Shown here piece after piece: positions 1-5,700 of a stretch of 13,232 nt of DNA. Position 1 is the first letter of the stretch, and every line of letters starts with the position of its first letter. Origin of the DNA: Pseudomonas sp. (GTDB taxonomy: Bacteria; Pseudomonadota; Gammaproteobacteria; Pseudomonadales; Pseudomonadaceae); assembly GCF_030147005.1 (NCBI RefSeq), contig NZ_JASLAW010000186.1:1-13232 (forward strand), in the 5' to 3' direction. The notes beneath the pieces are model-generated. The model was not told where the DNA came from and did no database searches. It worked only from the letters and a program-made list of their open reading frames with translations. The translations under genes and the position numbers were made by a program.

Positions 1-16
1 AGCATTGTGGGATTGA
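1..16 (+). CDS. 3' end of a DnaQ-like 3'-5' exonuclease gene (partial)
   Basis: Only the last four codons (A-L-W-D) and the TGA stop at 14-16 lie in the window; the rest is off the left edge. The identity comes from the duplicated copy of the same tail at 131-286, where about 50 codons can be read. That stretch has the exonuclease III-like pattern H-x-A-x-x-D-A-x-A-x-A-E-L (residues HHALTDALAAAELF), typical of the last catalytic motif of DnaQ/epsilon-type exonucleases. Family members degrade DNA or RNA from the 3' end using two metal ions. That the intact gene continues to the left is inferred, not seen. The gene is convergent with the BCCT transporter gene. Confidence 0.5.
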
Positions 17-27
17 TGCACCGAGCG

Positions 28-49
28 AAAAAAGTGCGCCCTGGGACGC
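28..49 (-). terminator. Terminator-like hairpin, copy A
   Basis: Duplicate of the hairpin at 298-319. Read on the minus strand it is GCGTC-CCAG-GGCGC followed by AC and six T. It is probably redundant, since minus-strand transcripts from the BCCT gene meet the copy at 298-319 first. The stem is only 5 bp and includes one G-U pair. Confidence 0.35.
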
Positions 50-90
50 TGATGCCGATCAGTTAAAAGCTGGCGCGAACAGTGAGTAAC

Positions 91-118
91 CCGTGGCGAG
101 GGAGCTTGCTCCCGCTGG
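91..118 (+). repeat. REP element, single (copy A)
   Basis: A 28-bp REP unit starting CCGTGGCGAGGGAGCTTGCT, identical to 361-388. It contains the GGGAGC-TTGCTCCC type imperfect palindrome characteristic of a P. fluorescens REP family. Here the unit has lost its inverted partner, because the duplication junction at 128/129 cuts in just after it. Confidence 0.8.
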
Positions 119-130
119 ACTGCGCAGCCC

Positions 131-286
131 TCGATCAGGCTCACCGATAGCCGCGAACGCTATCATCTGCCTCGCTATCACGCCCACCACGCGCTCACGG
201 ATGCGCTGGCTGCGGCGGAATTGTTTCAGGCGCAGATCGCCCATCACTACGTGCCGGGCACGCCGATTCAAGCATTGTGGGATTGA
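131..286 (+). pseudogene. Duplicated 3' fragment of the exonuclease gene
   Basis: In-frame tail of a DnaQ-like exonuclease: 51 codons from S-I-R-L-T-D-S-R-E-R to Q-A-L-W-D and a TGA at 284-286. It includes the H-H-A-L-T-D-A-x-A-x-A-E-L motif. It has no start codon or RBS in frame and begins abruptly at the duplication junction, just after copy A's REP. It should therefore be an untranslated remnant; the working copy would be the one whose stop is at 14-16. Confidence 0.7.
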
Positions 287-297
287 TGCACCGAGCG

Positions 298-319
298 AAA
301 AAAGTGCGCCCTGGGACGC
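298..319 (-). terminator. Intrinsic terminator-like hairpin, probably for the BCCT gene
   Basis: Read on the minus strand: GCGTC, loop CCAG, GGCGC, then AC and a run of six T at 303-298. It lies about 200 bp beyond the BCCT stop, so the transporter mRNA would carry the REP inverted pair in its 3' untranslated region. The stem is short (5 bp, one G-U pair). It is an imperfect inverted copy of the plus-strand terminator at 486-509. Confidence 0.45.
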
Positions 320-360
320 TGATGCCGATCAGTTAAAAGCTGGCGCGAACAGTGAGTAAC

Positions 361-455
361 CCGTGGCGAGGGAGCTTGCTCCCGCTGGACTGCGCAGCAG
401 TCCCATTTTCCAGGGCCGCTTCGCGACCCAGCGGGAGCAAGCTCCCTCGCCACGG
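361..455. repeat. REPIN: inverted pair of REP elements
   Basis: Two perfect 28-bp inverted arms, 361-388 and 428-455, flank a 39-bp spacer. The left arm begins CCGTGGCGAGGGAGCTTGCT, and the right arm is its exact reverse complement. The spacer start overlaps a small extra palindrome, GGACTG-CGCAG-CAGTCC (387-403). REP doublets of this kind (REPINs) are non-autonomous elements moved by RAYT (Y1-type) transposases and are abundant in P. fluorescens. It sits between convergent genes, the usual position. No transposase gene is in the window. Confidence 0.9.
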
Positions 456-485
456 TGGAGCGCGTGTTATTGACTGAAGGGCATT

Positions 486-509
486 GGCGCCCTGGGGCGC
501 GCCTTTTTT
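486..509 (+). terminator. Intrinsic terminator for the plus-strand exonuclease gene
   Basis: A GC-rich hairpin, GGCGC (486-490) pairing with GCGCC (499-503), with further C-G pairs inside and a short loop, is followed at once by six T (504-509). It ends 4 bp before the stop codon of the opposite-strand BCCT gene. The T run lies on the plus strand only, so it should stop rightward transcription from the exonuclease gene before it runs antisense into the transporter gene. Confidence 0.65.
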
Positions 510-513
510 ACGT

Positions 514-2184
514 TCAGGATCGCGGCTCCGACATCAGCCCCTTGACCAGGGAAATGCACCCCAGCATCAGCACGATGGCGAACGGCAAGCCGGTGGAAAC
601 CGCCATGGCCTGCAGCGCGACCAGCCCGCCGCCAAGCAACAGGGCAATGGCAATCACGCCTTCGATGACCGCCCAGAACACTCGCTGCGGTACCGGCGCG
701 TCGACCTTGCCGCCGGCCGTGATGGTGTCAATCACCAACGAACCGGAATCCGAAGAGGTAATGAAGAACACGATGACCAGGATAATCCCCAGGAACGAGG
801 TGATTTCCTTGAGCGGCAAATGCCCCAGCATGGCGAACAACTTGAGCTCCAGCACGGCATCCTTGACCCCCATGAACCCTTGCAGCGTGGTCTGGTCGAT
901 GGCGGTGCCGCCGAAGGTGGTCATCCACAACACCGAAACCAGCGACGGCACCAGCAGCACCGAGATCAGGAATTCGCGTACGGTGCGGCCACGGCTCACG
1001 CGGGCGATGAACATGCCGACAAACGGCGACCAACTGATCCACCAGGCCCAGTAGAACGCAGTCCAGCCTTGGGTGAACTGCGCGTCGGTGCGGCCGAAGG
1101 GGTTGGACAGCGCGGGCAAGTACTCGACGTAGGTCACCAGGTTCTTGAAGAACCCGGTGAAGATAGCCAGGGTGGGGCCCACGACGATGATAAACAGCAA
1201 CAGCAGCAAGGCCAGCCCCATGTTGATCTGGGACAGCATCTTGACGCCCTTGTCGAGGCCGGACAGCACCGACCACAGGGCGATCAGCGTGATGACGACA
1301 ATCAGCACCACCTTGCTCAGGTTCGTCGACTGAATGCCAAACAGGTATTCGATACCCGCAGCCGCCTGTTCCGCGCCGATCCCCAAGGAGGTCGCAAGGC
1401 CGAACAAGGTGGCGAACACCGCCAGGATATCGATGATATGCCCCGGCCAGCCCCACACACGTTCACCCAGCAACGGGTAGAAAATCGAGCGTATCGACAG
1501 CGGCAGACCTTTGTTATACGAAAACAGCGCCAGGGACAGCGCGACGATCGCATAGATCGCCCAAGGGTGCAGGCCCCAGTGGAATATGGTCGCGGCCATC
1601 GCCAGGTCGGCGGAGGTTTTCATATCCCCGGCGGCACCGCCCAGCGGCGCCCAATCGGTGCGCACGCCATTGGGGTCAAGGGTCACACCGCCCATGGAAG
1701 CGGCATAGTGCGACATGGGTTCAGCGACCCCGTAGAACATCAGGCCAATGCCCATGCCGGCGGCAAACAGCATTGAAAACCAGCCCATATACGAATGGTC
1801 CGGTTTGGCATCACGGCCGCCGAGGCGAACCTTGCCCAACGGTGAAACGATCAGCACAAGGCACAGCACCACGAAAACGTTGGCCACACTCATGAAGAAC
1901 CAGGCCAGGTGGCCGGTCAGCCAATTGCGTATCGCGCTGAACAGGGGCTCGACTTCGTTCTGCAAGGCCAGCGTCAGAATGACGAACAGCACGATCGTCG
2001 CCGCCGAAATAATGAAGACCTTACCGTGGATATCCAGCGAAAAAGAAAACTCGCCTTTGATGTTGTCTTGTCCGATTACATAATCGGTATCAATCAGGTT
2101 GGCGGCCCCGCTTGGAGCAGGAATGCCTTCCTCGCTCGAGGGTTGAGGGTTGGCTGGTAAATCAGCCATAGGTTTTTCAGCCAT
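514..2184 (-). CDS. BCCT-family transporter, betaine type
   Basis: Inner-membrane secondary transporter of 556 residues from the betaine/choline/carnitine family, importing a quaternary-ammonium osmolyte or nutrient. About 60 soluble residues precede the first hydrophobic segment (56-75), and roughly twelve membrane segments follow. Signature pieces are G-M-G-I-G at 143-147 with F-Y-G-V-A-E-P after it, and the aromatic box W-A-W-W-I-S-W-S-P-F-V-G-M-F at 379-392, whose Trp residues match the BetP substrate-site tryptophans. T-S-S-D-S-G-S at 476-482 matches the BetP sodium-site Thr-Ser. GMGIG plus this Thr-Ser favours a Na+-coupled, betaine-like carrier over a proton-coupled choline carrier; the exact substrate is not determined. 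The C-terminal tail after the last membrane segment is about 10 residues, so the long osmosensing tail of BetP or BetT is missing. Start chosen by AAGGAGG (2190-2196), 5 nt upstream of ATG. It follows chpC by 138 bp on the same strand but is functionally unrelated to it. Confidence 0.9.
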   Translation of the reverse strand: MAEKPMADLPANPQPSSEEGIPAPSGAANLIDTDYVIGQDNIKGEFSFSLDIHGKVFIISAATIVLFVILTLALQNEVEPLFSAIRNWLTGHLAWFFMSVANVFVVLCLVLIVSPLGKVRLGGRDAKPDHSYMGWFSMLFAAGMGIGLMFYGVAEPMSHYAASMGGVTLDPNGVRTDWAPLGGAAGDMKTSADLAMAATIFHWGLHPWAIYAIVALSLALFSYNKGLPLSIRSIFYPLLGERVWGWPGHIIDILAVFATLFGLATSLGIGAEQAAAGIEYLFGIQSTNLSKVVLIVVITLIALWSVLSGLDKGVKMLSQINMGLALLLLLFIIVVGPTLAIFTGFFKNLVTYVEYLPALSNPFGRTDAQFTQGWTAFYWAWWISWSPFVGMFIARVSRGRTVREFLISVLLVPSLVSVLWMTTFGGTAIDQTTLQGFMGVKDAVLELKLFAMLGHLPLKEITSFLGIILVIVFFITSSDSGSLVIDTITAGGKVDAPVPQRVFWAVIEGVIAIALLLGGGLVALQAMAVSTGLPFAIVLMLGCISLVKGLMSEPRS

Positions 2185-2222
2185 ACAGGCCTCCTTGGAA
2201 GTGACGTGCGTTCGCGCGCACT

Positions 2223-2251
2223 GTTATCTGCTCCGCTGTTCCTATGGTTAA
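2223..2251 (-). promoter_or_regulatory. Candidate sigma70 promoter for the BCCT gene
   Basis: On the minus strand, TTAACC (2251-2246) and GATAAC (2228-2223) are separated by 17 bp. Each hexamer matches the consensus at four of six positions. It lies about 40 bp upstream of the BCCT start codon, in the 138-bp gap after chpC. No strong terminator for the Pil-Chp transcript is visible in this gap, so some read-through into the transporter gene is possible. A weak call. Confidence 0.3.
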
Positions 2252-2322
2252 CGAGAGACGTTAGGCGCACATCCTACAAGTTTGATGGCATGTATGTGCG
2301 AAAACACTGCCCCGCGCACAGT

Positions 2323-2778
2323 TCAAGCCAGGCCGGACTCGACCAGCAGCGCTTCGAGCCCCATCAAATCCGGCACCTTCGCCACCTGTTCCCCCACCTG
2401 CACCGCCGCCAGTTCCAGCGGGCACAGCGGCACATCCACGTAGCTCAACTCGCTGTCGAGTTTGTACGAGCGGGGAATGCCCTGGATCACCAGCGCAATA
2501 AACTTCAAGGTCGGCCGCCCGCCCAGTGCGTTCAAGACCACGATCCGCGAACGTTCGCCGGTCACGCCGGCTTCGCCGCACACGGCTTCGAAACTGATCA
2601 AGGGGATTTGCCGATCGCGCCAGGTCACTTGGCGCAGGTACCAGGGCGGTGCATCGCTGGCCGGCTCGCCGCGCTGGAAGTCGATCAGCTCGGCGACGGC
2701 GACGTTGGGCAGTATCAGGTGCCGATCGGCCAATGGCAGCAGCAGGCCGGTGAGTTGGCTGGCGCGGTGGTCAAGCAT
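2323..2778 (-). CDS. chpC: ChpC, CheW-type coupling protein of the Pil-Chp system
   Basis: A 151-residue cytoplasmic CheW-like adaptor. One CheW fold fills residues ~8-145: L-I-L-P-N-V-A-V-A-E-L-I at 21-32 (the usual opening strand) and P-P-W-Y-L-R-Q-V-T-W-R at 44-54, a ChpC-type variant of the CheW core. In P. aeruginosa, ChpC is thought to link receptors other than PilJ to ChpA. The frame is open to 2838, but the ATG at 2776-2778 fits the family start and has GGAG 8 nt upstream. This start overlaps the chpA stop by 8 nt (ATGCTTGA), implying translational coupling. In P. aeruginosa chpB lies between chpA and chpC; here nothing does. It is the last Pil-Chp gene; chpD and chpE do not follow. 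Confidence 0.85.
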   Translation of the reverse strand: MLDHRASQLTGLLLPLADRHLILPNVAVAELIDFQRGEPASDAPPWYLRQVTWRDRQIPLISFEAVCGEAGVTGERSRIVVLNALGGRPTLKFIALVIQGIPRSYKLDSELSYVDVPLCPLELAAVQVGEQVAKVPDLMGLEALLVESGLA

Positions 2779-5700
2779 GGGGTTTGCTCCAGTACGCGAT
2801 GCTTTCCAGCAGCACCGACTCTTGGTACGGCTTGCCAAGGTAGTCGTTGACGCCGATGGCCATGGCGCGGTCGCGGTGTTTCTGGCCGGTGCGCGAGGTG
2901 ATCATGATGATCGGCAGGCGCATCAGGCGCGGGTCGTTACGCACCTGGATCGCCACTTCAAAGCCGTCCATGCGCGGCATTTCAATGTCCAGCAGCATCA
3001 GGTCCGGGGTGTGTTCTTCAAGTACGGCCAGGGCGTCGATGCCGTCCTTGGCGGTCAGCACGTTCATGCCGTTGCGCTCCAGCAGGCGGCTGGTGACTTT
3101 GCGCACGGTGACCGAATCGTCCACCACCAGCACCAGCAGCGGGCGCTTTTTCAGCGGGCCGTTGAAGCTCGTTGGCGCATCCACCGCCTGCGCCGGTAAC
3201 GCCGCTGGCCGCGCGCGGATATGCGCCAGCAGGTCGATGATCAGCACCACGCGGCCATCGCCCAGAATCGTCGCGCCGGACACGCCCTGCACTGCCGAAA
3301 ATTGCGGCCCCAGGCCCTTGACCACGATTTCGCGGGTTCCGGCCATGGCATCCACATGCACCGCCACATGCCGCTCATTGCACTGCACCAGCAACACCGG
3401 CACCGGCTGGTACTGGCCGAGCAGTTTGGGGCGGCTGACGGTGTGCAACAGGTCGCCGAGGTAAAACAGTTCGTAGCGTTGGCCGGCATATTCATAGCAG
3501 GGCGGATCTTGCTGGTAGTGCCCCGCCAATTCATGGGGCAGCACTCGCACCAGGCCGTCGATGGAATTGAGCGGAATCGCATACTGCTCATCCGCGCATT
3601 GCACCATCAGCGCGCGATTGACCGACACGGTAAACGGCAGGCGAATCCTGAAATGCACACCCACGCCCGGGATCGAGTCGATCACCATCGAGCCACCGAG
3701 CTGGCGCACTTCCTCGTGCACCACGTCCATGCCCACACCGCGTCCGGAAATCTGGGTGATCTTTTCGGCGGTGGAAAACCCCGGTTGCAGGATGAACTGC
3801 AGCACGTCGCGGTCGCTGATCTCCTGATTGGGCGCGAGCAGGCCGCGTTTGATCGCCTTGCGGCGTACGGCTTCGAGGGGCACCCCGGCGCCGTCGTCGC
3901 GCATGTCGAAGACGATGTCGCCGCCTTCGTGGGTGAGGTCCAGGGTGATGCGACCTTTCTGCGGTTTACCCGCCCGCAGGCGCACCTCGCGGGACTCAAG
4001 GCCATGGTCGACGGCGTTGCGCAGCATGTGTTCCAACGGCGCCGCCATGCGTTCCAGCACGTTGCGGTCCATCTCGCCCTCGGCATTGCCGACCACGAAT
4101 TCCACGTCCTTGCCCAGCTCGCCGGCCACCTGGCGCACGATGCGCTTGAGGCGCGGCAGCATGCGTTCGAACGGCACCATGCGCGTACGCATCAGGCCTT
4201 CTTGCAATTGGGTGTTGATGCGCGCCTGTTGTTGCAGCAGGTCGTGGGCGTCCTGGTTGCGACGCTCAAGGGTTTCCTTGAGGTCGAGCAAATCGGAGGC
4301 GGACTCGGACAGCGCGCGGGACAATTGCTGCAAGTGCGAATGGCGGTCCATTTCCAGCGGGTCGAACTCTTCGTAGCCCAAGCGCTCGGCCTCGGCCTGC
4401 TGGCGGCTGAAAAGACGGCTCTGGGTTTCGGTGTCGAGGCGGCGCAGTTGGTCGCGCATGCGCTCGATGGTGGTTTCCACTTCCGTGAGCGCAATGCGTG
4501 CATCGTTGACCTGCTGCTCGATACGGCCACGGAAGATCGAGGTTTCGCCGGCCAGGTTGACCAGGTCGTCGAGCAGTTCGGCGGATATCTTCACCATGTC
4601 GGCGGCCGGCTCGACCACCGCTTCGGCCTTACCCGCCGGCAACACCACCGGCACCACCGGCTCATCGCTTGGGTGCACCAGGCTTTTGATGCGTTCGATC
4701 AGCTTGTCCACCGAGCCCACCGGCAAGCCGTCCGCCACCGCGTCGATCATCTGCGCCAGTCGGTCGTGGCAACCTTGCAACAGCGCGAACAGTTCGGGCG
4801 ACGGCGCGAGCAGCCCCGCGGACAGCCCCTCGTAAAGAAACTCCAGCTCGTGGGCCAAGTCGCCAATCGGGCCGATCTCGACCATGCGTGCGCCACCCTT
4901 GAGGGTGTGCAGGTCACGCAGCAAGGTTTCCACTTCCTGGCGGTTGCCGGGCTCGGCCTGCCAGCGCAGTAACGCGCTGCCCGAGCTGTCGAGAATATCG
5001 GCGGCTTCCTCGAGGAAAATATCCAACAATTCGGGGTCGGCGCCCGAGGCGTGCGGCGATGCAACCGGCGCCGCCGCAAGGCTGCTCTGGCGCAGTTCGC
5101 GCAACCTGGCGACCAGTTCGACACTGCCGCTCAAGGGCTGGTGCTGGTGCAGTTCTTCCAATTGCAAGGCCAAGCGCTCATGGCTGGCCATCAGCACCTG
5201 GGACAACTCGGCGGAATAGCTGTAGCGACGGTCTACCAAGCCCTCATAGACGCATTCCAACTCCTGGGCCAAATCACCCACCGCGTCGACTTCGGCCATG
5301 CGCGCGCCGCCCTTGAGGGTGTGCAAGTCCCGTTGCAACGAGGACAAGGGCGCCATGCCATCGGGCTCCAGCAACCAGCGCTTGAGAGACTGCCCGGCGC
5401 TGTCGAGGATATCCACCGCTTCTTCAAGGAAGACGTCGACGATCTCATCGTCCATCGCCGTGTGCCGGCTCAGTTGCTCGGTCGCAGCGCCCAGCTCGGC
5501 GATACGCGGGGCGCGGTCGCCGTCACTTTTGATCAGGCCGGTGGCGGACGGATCAAGGGCGTCATCGAGCAACTCGCGCAGGGCGTGAACCCGTGCCGAC
5601 GCCGGGCTGATTTCCTGCCCGGCCGCCAGTTGGTCGAGCATGCTGATCAGCGCTTCATGGGCCTGCTCGGCCTCATGGAAAAACCGCTCGCTGACCGCCA

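Larger units (their letters stand above)
1..128. repeat. Tandem duplication, copy A (right part)
   Basis: Positions 1-128 are identical, base for base, to 271-398. The match starts at the window edge, so copy A very probably extends further left; the period is 270 bp. It contains the exonuclease stop, a minus-strand terminator-like hairpin and one REP half-palindrome. The match breaks after TGCGCAGC, at the junction with copy B. Confidence 0.95.
129..398. repeat. Tandem duplication, copy B (complete 270-bp unit)
   Basis: With copy A this forms a direct tandem repeat of period 270. Bases 129-270 represent the part of the unit that for copy A lies left of the window, and 271-398 match 1-128 exactly. 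The unit carries the last ~51 codons of the exonuclease gene, its stop, a terminator-like hairpin and one REP half. The absence of any substitution over the 128 comparable bases suggests a recent event, or an assembly duplication. Confidence 0.85.

Noticed and set aside
93..359. Open frame of 88 codons across the REP and duplication region
   Set aside because: It is in a different frame from the exonuclease tail, starts inside a REP palindrome and has no RBS.
1..455. CRISPR-like array suggested by repeated palindromic units
   Set aside because: Only one direct repeat of 270 bp and three REP copies in mixed orientation; no regular short repeats with spacers, and no cas genes.
484..1776. Plus-strand open frame of 430 codons opposite the BCCT gene
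   Set aside because: Low-complexity Gln/His/Arg/Asp-rich translation, antisense to a well-conserved transporter and crossing the plus-strand terminator at 486-509.
3221..4972. Long plus-strand open frame (583 codons) opposite chpA; similar ones at 5051-6286 and 7199-8713
   Set aside because: These are antisense to a clear, continuous ChpA and arise from GC-rich codon bias. The products are rich in His, Gln and Arg, have no recognisable domain and no convincing RBS.
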